A stretch of 64,000 nt of DNA, taken from positions 2,078,001 through 2,142,000 of the forward strand of contig NZ_CP069128.1 of NCBI RefSeq assembly GCF_029637485.1, given 5' to 3'. This DNA comes from Sphingomonas sp. LHG3406-1 (GTDB lineage Bacteria > Pseudomonadota > Alphaproteobacteria > Sphingomonadales > Sphingomonadaceae). Both the position numbers and the translations under genes were made by a program. Shown here one piece after another: positions 16,708 to 26,654 of this stretch. The notes below the pieces were generated by a model. The model saw only the letters and a program-made list of their open reading frames with translations. It was not told where the DNA came from and did no database searches. Numbering within the stretch: position 1 is the stretch's first letter; the number at the start of each line of letters is the position of its first letter.

Positions 16708-17925
16708 TCAGCCGGCGAGCATAGCCCGGTAGCGCTGCTCCGCCTCGACCATATAGTCGCGGGTGATCGGAAGGGCGCGGCGGTCACGCACATATTGCAC
16801 CTGGAAGTTGTTCATGGCGCCATTCTCGAAGGCGACGGCGCCGGCAGCGAGATAATATTCCCACATGCGGAAGAAGCGTTCGTCGTAGAGTGCGACGATC
16901 TCCGCCCGATGCGCATGGCAGTTCGCCAGCCAGTGGCGCAGCGTGTAGGCATAGTGGAGCCGAAGCGTCTCGACGTCGGTGGCGATCAGCCGCACCTCCT
17001 CGCTGGCGGCCATCATCTGGCTGAGGCTCGGCAGGTGGTAGCCGGGGAAGATCCACTTGTCGGTGAACGGGTCAGGCTTCCCGGCCTTGCCATATTTGCC
17101 GATGGTGTGGAGCAGCATGACCCCATCGTCGGTGAGAAGCTCGCGGCACTTCGCGAAGAACTCGCCATAGTGGGCGGCGCCGACATGCTCGAACATGCCG
17201 ACCGAGACGATCCGGTCGAAGCGGCCGGCGAGGGCGCGATAGTCGACCAGCTCGAACCGGACCTGGTCGGCGACCCCGGCCTCTTCCGCCCGTTGCCGCG
17301 CGACGCGGAGCTGTTCTTCCGACAGGGTGACGCCGAGCACTTCCACGCCAGCCAGGCGGTTGAGGGTGAGCGCCATGCCGCCCCAGCCGCAGCCGATGTC
17401 GAGCACGCGCTGGCCGGGTCGGAGATCGAGCTTGGCGGCGATATGCGCCTTCTTGTCCGCTTGCGCGCCGGCGAGGCCACGAGCGGTATCATGGAAGTAG
17501 GCGCAGCTATACTGCAGGTCCGGATCGAGGAAGAGCCGATAGAGCCGCTCGTCGAGGTCGTAATGGTGGGCGACGTTGCGGCGCGCGGCGGTCGCGTCAT
17601 TGCGGCGCGGGAGCAGCGACTTGATGAAGCCAAGTTGTTTCTTGAGCCGTCCCTTGTGGCCGCCGTCCTCGAAGCGGTTGGCGCCGATGACGAGGCTCAG
17701 GAGATTGATCAGGCTGCCCTGGTCGAGTGTCAGCCGGCCTTCCATGTAGAGTTCGCCGAACGCCAGCCGCGGGTTGCGGAGGAGCGCGAGCAGCGCGCCC
17801 TTGTCGTGGATTCGCGCAACGATCTCCGGTGCGCCGGTGCCGACCGAGGAGCGCTGACCGTCGGGCAGGACCAGTGTCAGGGAGCCGCCGTCGATCCGGT
17901 CTCCGAGCAAGCGCTGGAGTATCAT
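16708..17925 (-). CDS. cfa: cyclopropane-fatty-acyl-phospholipid synthase
   Basis: Transfers a methylene group from SAM to the double bond of unsaturated acyl chains in membrane phospholipids, usually in stationary phase or acid stress. The 405 residues include a small N-terminal lipid-binding domain (RLAFGELYMEG) and the SAM-binding VLDIGCGWGGMAL, followed by EHVGAAHYGEFF and the C-terminal NNFQVQYV. It overlaps the upstream MpaB-like gene by 4 bases and so is the last gene of a coupled series rlmN-tauE-mpaB-cfa. Confidence 0.93.
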   Translation of the reverse strand: MILQRLLGDRIDGGSLTLVLPDGQRSSVGTGAPEIVARIHDKGALLALLRNPRLAFGELYMEGRLTLDQGSLINLLSLVIGANRFEDGGHKGRLKKQLGFIKSLLPRRNDATAARRNVAHHYDLDERLYRLFLDPDLQYSCAYFHDTARGLAGAQADKKAHIAAKLDLRPGQRVLDIGCGWGGMALTLNRLAGVEVLGVTLSEEQLRVARQRAEEAGVADQVRFELVDYRALAGRFDRIVSVGMFEHVGAAHYGEFFAKCRELLTDDGVMLLHTIGKYGKAGKPDPFTDKWIFPGYHLPSLSQMMAASEEVRLIATDVETLRLHYAYTLRHWLANCHAHRAEIVALYDERFFRMWEYYLAAGAVAFENGAMNNFQVQYVRDRRALPITRDYMVEAEQRYRAMLAG

Positions 17926-18830
17926 GCCTCCTTCTTGCGGGGAGCCAGCGCCCAGCGCAAGGTGGAGGCGAGTCCGAAGGTCGCGGCGCGGGTGGTCGGC
18001 CGCGTGATGCCGCTTCCGCGAAGGCCGTGGAGACGGCGGACCTCGGGCGGCAGGAGGTCGACGGCCGAGCGCATCAGCAGGCGCTGCACGGGCAGCAGGC
18101 GAAGCTGCTCGGTGGGCGCGTTCAGGATGATGTCGCGGACGGTCCGGCTGCGCTCGTCGGCGCTGAGTTCGAGCAGGAAGTCGCGGGCGAGGAGGTCCGC
18201 CTCGGCCTCGCTGCGCGGGACCGGATCGGCGCCGAGCTTCTCGGCGATGATCGCCACTTCGCGCCAGTAGGTGTCGCGGTCCTGCTGGCTCATGCGCGGC
18301 TCGACGAAGCGGCGATAGCCGGCGAGGAACATGGCCGAGCCGGCGATATGGACGAAGGTCAGCAGCCGCGGATCGTTCGCATCATAGGGCGCCCCGTCCG
18401 CCAGCGTGCCGTTCACATGGTCGTGGATGCGGCGCACCCTTGCGATGGCTGCCTCCGCTTCCTGCCGCGCTCCATAGGTGGTGACGGCGATGAAGCGGGC
18501 GGTATTGCGCAGCCGCCCGTGCATGTTGCGCTGGAAGTCGCTGTGGTCCCACACGCCGGCCAGTGCCTTGGGATGGAGCATCTGCCAGAGCAGGGCAGCC
18601 ACGCCGCCGACCATCATTCCGGCGACGTCGGCATGGACTCGCCAGGCCACGCCGCCCTTCGGGCAGAGCGAGTCCGCGGCCGGGACGATCGGCTGCTGTC
18701 CCTTGGTGCCGTCGTTGAAGAAGCCGACCACGCCGCGCGCGATGGCGAGGCGGAGCTGCTCGGCAGGAGAGGATGGGGGTGCAGCCACTGTCTTCCAACG
18801 GCCGACCGGGCGGCCTGCTCCCTCAGCCAT
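17922..18830 (-). CDS. oxygenase MpaB-like (DUF2236) protein
   Basis: A 302-residue all-helical protein of the MpaB/DUF2236 family. Characteristic segments are GGVAALLWQMLHPKAL, the conserved RFIAVTTYG and RRIHDHVNG (with heme-ligand-type His), and TFVHIAGSAMFL. Family members include rubber oxygenase and MpaB, heme oxygenases that cleave or oxidise lipophilic chains. Direct coupling to cfa suggests a fatty-acid or lipid substrate, but that is inference. ATG 18830 overlaps the tauE-type gene by 8 bases. Confidence 0.82.
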   Translation of the reverse strand: MAEGAGRPVGRWKTVAAPPSSPAEQLRLAIARGVVGFFNDGTKGQQPIVPAADSLCPKGGVAWRVHADVAGMMVGGVAALLWQMLHPKALAGVWDHSDFQRNMHGRLRNTARFIAVTTYGARQEAEAAIARVRRIHDHVNGTLADGAPYDANDPRLLTFVHIAGSAMFLAGYRRFVEPRMSQQDRDTYWREVAIIAEKLGADPVPRSEAEADLLARDFLLELSADERSRTVRDIILNAPTEQLRLLPVQRLLMRSAVDLLPPEVRRLHGLRGSGITRPTTRAATFGLASTLRWALAPRKKEA

Positions 18831-19581
18831 AGGCGCGCACGAAGAAGACGATGGTCGTTGCGCCACTGACCAGCAGGGTCCAGGCTCGAACGGCCTGGGT
18901 CGGCAACCTTTTGCCCCAGTGCGCGCCAAGCCATCCGCCAAGGATCGCGCCCGCAGTCATGGCGAGAAAGGCTGGCCACACCACCAGTCCGGCAGCGATG
19001 AAGACCAGCGCCGCCGCCGCATTGGCCACCGCCAGCATCAGCGTGCGGGGCGCGAACAGGCTGCGCGGATCGCGTCCCGCGAGCAGGCCATAGGTGGCCG
19101 TCATCATCAGCCCGACACCGCCACCGAAATAGCCGCCATAGACGCCGAGCAGGCCTTGCGCGCCTAGCAGGGTTCCCGGGCCGATGTGGACCCGTGCCGC
19201 AAGCCAGCCCGCCGCCCGCTGTCCAAGCAGGAGGACCAGGAATGCATAGAGCACCAGCCAGGGGATGATCAGGTCGAAGGTGCGGGTGGGTGTCCATACC
19301 AGCAGCAGGCTGCCGACCAGCCCCCCGGCGAACGTGACCATCGCCAGCGATCGCCATCCGACCGGGCCGACCGGGCCGAGCTCGTCACGGAGGGTCCAGG
19401 CGCTCGCCGCCGCGCCGGGGAGGAGGGCGACATTTGACGACGCGTTCGCTACGTTGGCGGGAAGGCCGATGGCGAGCAACGCCGGCAGGGTGGCGAAGGT
19501 GCCTCCGCCAGCCAGGGCATTCATCGCGCCGCCGACCAGTCCGGCCGCGGCAACCAGCGCCAGCAGCGCCAGCTCAGCCAA
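18823..19581 (-). CDS. TauE/SafE family anion exporter
   Basis: A 252-residue polytopic inner-membrane protein with about eight helices in two repeats. The repeats are marked by [21 protein letters not shown] near the N-terminus and [15 protein letters not shown] in the middle, the TauE/SafE (DUF81) pattern. Members export sulfite, sulfoacetate or similar anions. It overlaps rlmN and the MpaB-like gene by 8 bases each. The substrate is unknown. Confidence 0.88.
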   Translation of the reverse strand: MAELALLALVAAAGLVGGAMNALAGGGTFATLPALLAIGLPANVANASSNVALLPGAAASAWTLRDELGPVGPVGWRSLAMVTFAGGLVGSLLLVWTPTRTFDLIIPWLVLYAFLVLLLGQRAAGWLAARVHIGPGTLLGAQGLLGVYGGYFGGGVGLMMTATYGLLAGRDPRSLFAPRTLMLAVANAAAALVFIAAGLVVWPAFLAMTAGAILGGWLGAHWGKRLPTQAVRAWTLLVSGATTIVFFVRAYG

Positions 19582-20779
19582 GCGCCTTCAGCTTTTCCTC
19601 AGCCTGGCGATCGAGTTCGGCCCGGCTGCGCTTCTCCGCCGCCGTCTTGAGCTGGCCGCAGGCGGCATCGATGTCGCGGCCGCGCGGGGTTCGGACGGGC
19701 GCCGAGATTCCGCCCTCGAACACGATGTTCGAAAAGGAGCGGATCCGCTCGGGGGTCGAGCATTCATAGTCGGCGCCGGGCCAGGGGTTGAACGGGATCA
19801 GGTTGACCTTGGCCGGCAAGCGATAGTGGCGGATCAGCCGGACCAGCTCGCGCGCATGCTCGTCGCTGTCATTCTTGTCCTTGAGCATGACATATTCGAA
19901 CGTGATGCGGCGGGCATTGTTGGCGCCGGGATAGTCGGCGCAGGCCTGCAGCAGCTCCTCGATGCCGTATTTGCGGTTCAGAGGCACGATCTCGTCCCGG
20001 ATCTCCTTCGTCACCGCATGAAGCGACACGGCGAGATTGACCCCGATCTCCTCTCCGCACTTCTCCATCATCGGCACCACGCCGGAGGTCGAAAGCGTGA
20101 TCCGGCGCTTGGAGAGGCCGAGCCCGTCACCGTCCATGACGATCTTCAGCGCGTCGCGCACATTGTCGAAATTGTAGAGCGGCTCGCCCATGCCCATCAT
20201 GACGATGTTGGTGAGCATCCGGCCTTCCGGCTGGCTCGGCCATTCGCCCAGCGAATCCCGGGCGAGCATGACCTGGCCGACGATCTCGTGGATCTCGAGA
20301 TTGCGCACGAGACGCATGGTGCCGGTGTGGCAGAAGCGGCAATTGAGGGTGCAGCCGACCTGGCTCGACACGCACAGGGTGCCGCGGTCGGCGTCGGGAA
20401 TGAACACCATCTCGAAATCGTGCGCGTCGTGGGTGCGGAGCAGCCACTTGCGAGTGCCGTCCGAAGAGACCTGCGCTTCGACCACTTCAGGACGTGAGAT
20501 CCGGAAGCGTTCGATCAGCCACGGCTGCTGCGCCTTGGCGATGTCGGTCATCAGCGCAAAGTCGGTGACGCCGCGATTGTAGATCCAGTGCCACAACTGC
20601 TTGGAACGGAGCTTGGCCTGACGCGCGTCCATGCCGGCTGCTTCCAGCGCGGTGCGGATCTGGTCACGGGGAAGGCCGATCAGCTCGACTCGACCGTCGG
20701 CGCTCGACGCAGTCGGGCGCGGGACGGGCACGGGATCGACCGGGCCGGGGATCGGCATCAGGGAGGTATCGGCGCTCAT
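19574..20779 (-). CDS. rlmN: 23S rRNA / tRNA adenine-C2 methyltransferase
   Basis: Radical-SAM enzyme that methylates A2503 of 23S rRNA and A37 of some tRNAs. The 401 residues contain the iron-sulfur motif CTLNCRFC (Cys143, Cys147, Cys150), [10 protein letters not shown] and the C-terminal resolving cysteine in AACGQLK (about residue 374) that forms the transient methyl link. ATG 20779 was preferred over an upstream ATG at 20851. It is the first gene of the rlmN-tauE-mpaB-cfa overlap series. Confidence 0.95.
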   Translation of the reverse strand: MSADTSLMPIPGPVDPVPVPRPTASSADGRVELIGLPRDQIRTALEAAGMDARQAKLRSKQLWHWIYNRGVTDFALMTDIAKAQQPWLIERFRISRPEVVEAQVSSDGTRKWLLRTHDAHDFEMVFIPDADRGTLCVSSQVGCTLNCRFCHTGTMRLVRNLEIHEIVGQVMLARDSLGEWPSQPEGRMLTNIVMMGMGEPLYNFDNVRDALKIVMDGDGLGLSKRRITLSTSGVVPMMEKCGEEIGVNLAVSLHAVTKEIRDEIVPLNRKYGIEELLQACADYPGANNARRITFEYVMLKDKNDSDEHARELVRLIRHYRLPAKVNLIPFNPWPGADYECSTPERIRSFSNIVFEGGISAPVRTPRGRDIDAACGQLKTAAEKRSRAELDRQAEEKLKALG

Positions 20780-20863
20780 GGGAGAGCGGCCATGTAGCGA
20801 GTCTGGCGGAATTTTCCAGTGGCGCGCGCGGTTGGCTGGTCGGCCGCGCAAGCCATGGCAGGC

Positions 20864-21349
20864 TCAGGCGCAGGCAAGTGCAGCCGCATCGATGGCGGTC
20901 GGAGCACCGGCGAGGAGATAGCGGTCGCTGATCCGCCCGCCGATACCCCGCGCGCGGACCCGCATCTCTCCATTGCGGCGGACAGCAGCGATGATCGCCT
21001 GCTCCTGCGCCGGGCCACTGCTCCAGGCGCTGATGCCACGGGTGACGAGGAGGAAGCTGGCACCGCCGATCGTCAGCACCGCCGAGGCGTCGGCCGCGAC
21101 CGGTCGGGCAAAGAGGAAGTGCAGCTGCCCGCGGCGCTGCCCGTCGCGGCTGAAAGCGAAGGCGGCGCGGGCCTGCGGACGCCCGGGCAAGGCGACCAGC
21201 TCGCTCCGCCCCACCGCTTCGCATTTCCCGCCGGGCCGCTCCAGCGCTGCCCAATAGGTGCCGGCGTGAAGCAGGCGCTGGGCGGGAGCGGCGGCTGGCG
21301 CGGCGGCAAGCGCGAGCAGGAGCGCGGCCCGGCCGACGGCCGCGATCAT
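20864..21349 (-). CDS. exported protein, IalB-like
   Basis: A 161-residue protein with a signal peptide (LLLALAAAPAAAPAQ) and a mature domain with two separated cysteines (about residue 43 and near the C-terminus). The pattern of a beta-rich domain with ASVLTIGG-like strand, LLVTRGISAWSS, and a final AALAC resembles the IalB family (invasion-associated locus B), a common periplasmic family in Alphaproteobacteria with unclear function. Its ATG overlaps the stop of the prepilin peptidase gene (4 bases). Confidence 0.65.
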   Translation of the reverse strand: MIAAVGRAALLLALAAAPAAAPAQRLLHAGTYWAALERPGGKCEAVGRSELVALPGRPQARAAFAFSRDGQRRGQLHFLFARPVAADASAVLTIGGASFLLVTRGISAWSSGPAQEQAIIAAVRRNGEMRVRARGIGGRISDRYLLAGAPTAIDAAALACA

Positions 21350-21852
21350 CCTGCAGCCCGAGCCGCCGCCATCAGCTGCATCGAGGCGATGATCGCGCCG
21401 GCGGCGATCGCGATGCCGTAGGGGATGCCGGACTTCGGCTGCAGCACTTTGATCCGCGAGCGGATCGCCTCGGGCCAAGGCATGACACGCATGGCGATGA
21501 TCAGCACGGCAAGGACGCCGCCCGCGAGGGCGGTCCAGACGACCAGCCGCAGGGCCCCGCCGAGATCGAACCAGAGGACGGTCGCGGCGAACAGTTTGAC
21601 GTCGCCCCCGCCGAGGATCCCGCGTCCGAACAGGAATGTGCCGATCGCGAGGGACAGGATGAAGGCGACGCCATTCTCCCACAGGTTGAGCGTCGGCCCG
21701 GCGATCACCGCCGCCACGATCCCAAGCAGCAGGACGGCCGCGGACAGATAGTTGCTGATCTTCAACATGACCGCATCCTGCAGAGCGGACAGCACCAGCA
21801 AGGCGATAAGGGTCCAGAACAGCCATTCCGGCACCAGCGTCGGCAAGTTCAC
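21346..21852 (-). CDS. prepilin peptidase, CpaA type (A24 family)
   Basis: A 168-residue integral membrane aspartic protease of the short type that lacks the methylase domain. The two catalytic Asp are in ALQDAVMLKISN (about residue 26) and GGGDVKLFAA (the GxGD motif, about residue 83). In Alphaproteobacteria such enzymes process Flp/Tad prepilins or pseudopilins. No other tad/cpa gene is in this window, so it may act in trans or on another locus. Confidence 0.9.
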   Translation of the reverse strand: MNLPTLVPEWLFWTLIALLVLSALQDAVMLKISNYLSAAVLLLGIVAAVIAGPTLNLWENGVAFILSLAIGTFLFGRGILGGGDVKLFAATVLWFDLGGALRLVVWTALAGGVLAVLIIAMRVMPWPEAIRSRIKVLQPKSGIPYGIAIAAGAIIASMQLMAAARAAG

Positions 21853-22041
21853 GTCGATGTCCCCCTCAGACTCCAGCCGCCAGCGATGGCCTGCCGCGCG
21901 TCCTCACGCAAGCCGGGTTGCGCTGGAGCGTTGACCGTGAGAAGATGCCCCTGCTCGGATAACCAGCGCTGGGGGGCGCGTGGACCGGGCGAAATACTTC
22001 AACTCACGGCTTTTTCTCGCGGTTCTTCCGAGTCGCATGCG

Positions 22042-23415
22042 ATGAGCCTTCAGAATGTCCTCGCCGAGGCCGCCGCCGAGCTGGCGCTGTTCGCGGCGCT
22101 CGGCTTCCTGCTCTTCTCGCTCGACGACTTGGCGGTGGACGCCATCTTCTTCGTGCGGCGGGTGTGGCGGGCGGTGACCGTCTACCGCCATCATCCGCAT
22201 GCCGACGCCCGCTCGCTGGTCGAAGGTGCGCCGAGCGGCTGGATGGTGGTGCTCATCCCGGCCTGGGACGAAGCGTCGGTGATCGGCGCCATGCTGCGCG
22301 CTGCCCTGAAGCGCTTCGATCATCCCGACTACACCCTGCTCGTGGGTTATTACCGCAACGATCCCGCCACCCGCTTTGCGATCGAGGACGTCCCCGATCC
22401 GCGGGTGATGGCAGTGGAGGTGCCGGTCGACGGCCCGACCACCAAGGCCGATTGCCTCAATCACCTCTACTCCTTCCTCGTTCGCCACGAAGCCGCGAGC
22501 GGACGGCGGGCGCGGGCGGTCGTCCTGCATGATGCCGAGGATCTGGTGCATCCGCTCGAGCTTCGCTTGTTCGACCGGCTGGTCGGCCGCGCCGGCGTGG
22601 TCCAGTTGCCGGTCGTACCACTGCCCGATCGCGCAAGCCCCTGGATCGGCGGTCATTACTGCGACGAGTTCGCCGAAAGCCACGGAAAGGAACTGGTCGT
22701 GCGCGAGGCAGTGGGCGCGGCCATCCCGCTCGCCGGGGTAGGCTGCGCCATCGCCCGCGAGGCCATCGCCAGGCTCGCCGCAGCCCATGACGGTCGGCCG
22801 TTCGCCGGCGGGTCGATGACCGAAGATTACGAAATGGGGCTACGGCTCGGCGCGCTCGGCGAGCGGACCATCTTCGTTCGCCTGCCAGCCAGTTCGGGCG
22901 AGCCGGGTGCCGTTGCCAGTCGCGGTCACTTCCCGGGTACGCTCGGCGCCGCCGTCCGGCAGAAGGCGCGCTGGCTGGGCGGCATCGCCTTTGCCGGCTG
23001 GGACCGGCTCGGCTGGCGCGGTGGCCTTGGCGAACGCTGGTTCCGGCTGCGCGACCGGCGCGGTCCGCTCGCCGCCCTGCTCCTCCTATCCGGCTATGTG
23101 GCGGCAGCGCTGTGGGGGCAATTGTGGTTTGCCGCGCAGCTCGGCGCGCCCTTGCCGCCGCAGCCCTCGCCGCTGCTCGCCACCCTTCTTCAGGTCAACT
23201 TCTTCCTCCTGCTGTGGAGAATGCTTATGCGGATCACCTTCACAACGCGTCTCTACGGCTTCGGCGAGGGGCTCGCCTCGGTCCCGCGGGTCGTCGCCGG
23301 CAACCTCATCGCCATCCTCGCCGCAGGGCGCGCCCTGTTCCTGCACGCGGGCGGTGGGCCGAAGACGTGGGACAAGACCGCACACACCTTTCCGGCCGAG
23401 GCGGCGCGGTCATGA
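22042..23415 (+). CDS. NfrB-like membrane glycosyltransferase (processive GT2)
   Basis: A 457-residue protein with an N-terminal helix, a GT2 domain and three C-terminal helices. Substrate motifs are VLIPAWDEASVIG, the Asp-rich HDAEDLVHP (DxD-like), TEDYEMGLRLG and the acceptor/product motif RQKARW (QxxRW type). This is the arrangement of NfrB, the cytoplasmic-membrane partner of the phage N4 receptor NfrA, now known to make a secreted polysaccharide. The E. coli protein has an extra C-terminal domain that is missing here. Its stop overlaps the next gene by 4 bases. Confidence 0.85.
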   Translation: MSLQNVLAEAAAELALFAALGFLLFSLDDLAVDAIFFVRRVWRAVTVYRHHPHADARSLVEGAPSGWMVVLIPAWDEASVIGAMLRAALKRFDHPDYTLLVGYYRNDPATRFAIEDVPDPRVMAVEVPVDGPTTKADCLNHLYSFLVRHEAASGRRARAVVLHDAEDLVHPLELRLFDRLVGRAGVVQLPVVPLPDRASPWIGGHYCDEFAESHGKELVVREAVGAAIPLAGVGCAIAREAIARLAAAHDGRPFAGGSMTEDYEMGLRLGALGERTIFVRLPASSGEPGAVASRGHFPGTLGAAVRQKARWLGGIAFAGWDRLGWRGGLGERWFRLRDRRGPLAALLLLSGYVAAALWGQLWFAAQLGAPLPPQPSPLLATLLQVNFFLLLWRMLMRITFTTRLYGFGEGLASVPRVVAGNLIAILAAGRALFLHAGGGPKTWDKTAHTFPAEAARS

Positions 23416-24664
23416 GCGCCCCGCTCCGCTTCCTCGGTGTCGCGGTGCTGGCCTATGTCGGCCTGCGCACGGCCAGCAGCGCGCTGGCGCTGCAGCCCAT
23501 TCCGAGCCTCAACCAGCACTCCGCCGCGCCGCCCCCCGGCGACGTGGCGGCCGCCGCTTCGATGCTTCCGCCGGGGATCCCGGCCGACATGGGTCCGCTG
23601 GCAGCGGCCCATTATGGCGCGGCGCCCTACGACGCCATGCCATACGGCTATGCCATGGCCGGCGCTTACCCGCCGCAGGCGTATGCCATGCCCTATGCGG
23701 CGATGTCGGGGATGATGTCCGGTCCGCGCGAGGCACGGCCCTTTTACTATCCCGTGCCTTATCCCGCGCCGACCGCGCCGGCTGCGCCGGCCGCGGCGGT
23801 GGCGGCCGTCAACGCGGAAGGGGCGTCGGCGGGCGGAACGCTGGCCGCCTACGAGGGAGCGGTGCCGCCGATCGACCAATGGCCGGCGATCGGCACCGCC
23901 GGCCCTTATTCACTCGGCGACATCCAGCGAACCCCCAGCTGGGGCAAGGATGCACCCGACGACGGTGCGCTGGAAGCGGCCCGGCCGCGCCGCCTGTCGG
24001 TGGATGCCTGGGCGCTGCTTCGCCCGCCACGCGAAGGCGTTTACGTCAACAACGATCCCGGACGCGGGCTCAATCCGGGTCTCGCTTCGGCTGGAGCGCT
24101 CGGCGGCAGCCAGGCCGGCATGCGGATCAGTTGGCGCCCGATCGAAAGCCTCGGCGTCCACCTCCGCGCCTCGACCGCCCTCCTGCCGCAGGGCCGGAGC
24201 GGGCAGGCGATGGCCGGCGGCGAAGGAGCGCTCGGGGTCAGCTGGAAGCCGCTTCGCCAGGTGCCCGTGCGCATCGTCGCCGAGCGGCGGCAGCGGCTCG
24301 GACCCGACTCGGTGGTGGCCGCAACGCCTTCGCCTTCCTTGCCGAGGGCGGAGTCTATGATCAGCCACTGCCCTTCGGGCTTCGGCTCGACGGCTATGCG
24401 CAAAGTGGCATGGTGGGAATGAAGAGCCGCGACCTGTTTGCCGATGGCGGTTTCGCCGCCACCTACCCGGTCATGTCGCGCCTGTCGTTCGGGGCCGGCC
24501 TGTGGGGCGGCGTGCAGCCCGGGCTCTACCGCCTCGATGCCGGTCCACGGCTGAGCTACGACCTTCGGCGCGGCCTGCGGGCCCATGTCGATTACCGGTT
24601 TCGCATGATCGGCAATGCCGACCCGGTAAGCGGTCCGGCGCTGACCCTGGCGGCAGGTTTCTGA
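23412..24664 (+). pseudogene. NfrA-like outer-membrane protein, frameshifted near 24,315
   Basis: One gene read in two frames. From ATG 23412 come a signal peptide, a long Ala/Pro/Tyr/Met-rich low-complexity region and a domain ending VPVRIVAERRQRLGPDS. Homologous continuation GRNAFAFLAEGGVYDQP is in the next frame, running to TGA 24664 and ending in a beta-barrel-like segment with terminal Phe (LTLAAGF). The total length is one base short of a whole number of codons. The best explanation is loss of one G in GACTCGG(G)TGGTGGCC. It may be a true mutation or a homopolymer sequencing error; no slippery site is seen. It overlaps the NfrB-like gene (ATGA), matching the NfrB-NfrA partnership. Confidence 0.8.
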
Positions 24665-24851
24665 GCGCGATCTAAACGGCCGGCCCACCCCAAGCCGCCG
24701 GCCGAGCGAGGCCCCTTCTTCCTCCCCAGTGGAGGGGGCCTCCACCTCTTCCACCATGGCACTCGCCATGGCTCTGTCGTGCCTTTGCGCGGCGCGGCCG
24801 ACTGTCCTAAAGACGCCTCCCTTGACGGGGTGGAGGCAAGAAGAAGCGACC

Positions 24852-26621
24852 ATGCGCAAGGGCACCAGGCTCGAACATTTTCCCAATCTCGTCGCCATGT
24901 TCCTCGACCGGGTCGGTCAGCGCGGGGACGCGCCATTCCTGTGGGCCAAGCGCGACGGTCAGTGGCAGTCGATCAGTTACAACGAGGCCGCCCGGCAGGT
25001 CGCTGCGCTGTCGCAGAGCCTGATCGACCTCGGCTGCAAGCCTGGCGATCGGGTGATGCTGGTCAGCGAGAACCGGCCGGAGTGGCTGATCGCCGACCTC
25101 GCCATCATGGCCGCCGGCTGCGTGACCGTGCCGACCTACACCACCAACACGACCCGCGATCACACGCACATCCTGACCAACTCCGGCGCAAGGACGGTGA
25201 TCGTCTCGACCCAGAAGCTGGCCAAGACGCTGGTGCCGGCAGTGCTGTTCGCCTCCGACTGCCACGACGTGATCGGCATGGAGGACATCCGCACCGGACA
25301 GCCGGTGAACGGCGCCAAGTTCCACCACTGGGCGGAGCTGGTTGCCAACGGCGGGACCCTGGAGGCAGTGAAGGAGCGGATCGCGGGCATCGGTCGCGAC
25401 CATCTCGCCTGCCTCATCTACACCAGTGGCACCGGCGGCGCGCCGCGCGGAGTCCGCCAGCATCATGGCGCCATCCTCCACAATGTCGCCGCGTGCCTCG
25501 ACGTCATCGCGAACGACTTCGGCTGGGACGACGAGATTTTCCTCTCCTTCCTCCCCGCCAGCCACGCTTATGAGCATAGCGGCGGGCAGATGTTCCCGAT
25601 CGGGCTCGGCGGGCAGATCTATTATGCCGAAAGCCTGGAGAAGCTCGCCGCCAACATCGAGGAGGTTCGCCCGACCCTGATGGTGGTCGTGCCCCGCCTG
25701 TTCGAGATGCTCCGCCAGCGCATGCTGAAGACCATCGAGAAGCAGGGCGGGCTCGGCCAGAAGCTGCTCGACCGGGCGCTGCAGATCGGAAAGGAGCGCT
25801 ACGAGAAGGGCTCGATCCCGATCAAGGACTGGCCGGCGGATCTTGCGATCAAGCTGCTGCTCAAGCGAAAGGTGCAGCAGAAGTTCGGCGGCCGGATCAA
25901 GGCGATGGTCTCTGGCGGCGCGCCGCTCAATCCCGATGTCGGCCTCTTCTTCCATTCGCTCGGCCTGACCATGCTGCAGGGCTACGGCCAGACCGAGGCG
26001 GCGCCGGTGATCAGCTGCAACCGGCCGAAGAACGGCATTCGCATGGAAAGCGTCGGCCCGCCCCTGCTCGACGTCGAGGTCAGGTTCGCCGAGGATGGCG
26101 AGCTGCTGGTGCGTGGCGAGCTCGTCATGCACGGCTACTGGAACAACGAGGAAGAAACGGCGCGCGTCCTCAAGGACGGCTGGCTGCATACCGGCGACGT
26201 CGGCCATTTCGACGAGGCCGGGCGGATCGTCATCACCGACCGCAAGAAGGACCTGATCGTCAACGACAAGGGCGACAACGTGTCGCCCCAGCGGGTCGAG
26301 GGCATGCTGACCCTGCAGCCGGAGATCGCGCAGGCGATGGTCTATGGCGATCGCCGCCCGCACCTCGTTGCCCTGCTGGTGCCTGAGCCCGAACTGATCA
26401 ACGAGTGCAAGCGCGACGACGCGGCGATCCGGGCGCGGCTGCAGAAGGCGGTGGACCGAGTCAACGCCGAGCTGAGCGTCATCGAAAAGGTGCGCCGCTT
26501 CACCCTCGCCGACGAGGGCTTCACCGTCGACAATGAGCAGATGACGCCGAGCATGAAGATCCGGCGCCATGTGCTGAAGCAGGCCTATGGCGAGCGGCTG
26601 GATGCGCTCTACGGCAAATAG
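24852..26621 (+). CDS. long-chain fatty acid--CoA ligase (AMP-forming)
   Basis: A 589-residue adenylate-forming enzyme of the FAA1/FadD15 type. The P-loop is YTSGTGGAPRG (Gly where Thr is usual), the adenine motif is GYGQTEAAP, the hinge is GWLHTGDVGHF, and the catalytic Lys is in MTPSMKIRR. ATP activates a long-chain fatty acid for transfer to CoA. ATG 24852 was chosen as it starts conserved sequence and follows AAGAAG. About 190 bases separate it from the NfrA-like gene, so it is probably an independent unit. Confidence 0.92.
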   Translation: MRKGTRLEHFPNLVAMFLDRVGQRGDAPFLWAKRDGQWQSISYNEAARQVAALSQSLIDLGCKPGDRVMLVSENRPEWLIADLAIMAAGCVTVPTYTTNTTRDHTHILTNSGARTVIVSTQKLAKTLVPAVLFASDCHDVIGMEDIRTGQPVNGAKFHHWAELVANGGTLEAVKERIAGIGRDHLACLIYTSGTGGAPRGVRQHHGAILHNVAACLDVIANDFGWDDEIFLSFLPASHAYEHSGGQMFPIGLGGQIYYAESLEKLAANIEEVRPTLMVVVPRLFEMLRQRMLKTIEKQGGLGQKLLDRALQIGKERYEKGSIPIKDWPADLAIKLLLKRKVQQKFGGRIKAMVSGGAPLNPDVGLFFHSLGLTMLQGYGQTEAAPVISCNRPKNGIRMESVGPPLLDVEVRFAEDGELLVRGELVMHGYWNNEEETARVLKDGWLHTGDVGHFDEAGRIVITDRKKDLIVNDKGDNVSPQRVEGMLTLQPEIAQAMVYGDRRPHLVALLVPEPELINECKRDDAAIRARLQKAVDRVNAELSVIEKVRRFTLADEGFTVDNEQMTPSMKIRRHVLKQAYGERLDALYGK

Positions 26622-26654
26622 GAGCGCCGCCCCGGTCAGGGCGGGGTGCGAGGA

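Noticed and set aside
24676..24707. CGGCCGG/CCGGCCG inverted repeat after the NfrA-like gene
   Set aside because: A short stem, no T-run, and a composition common in this DNA; not reported as a terminator.
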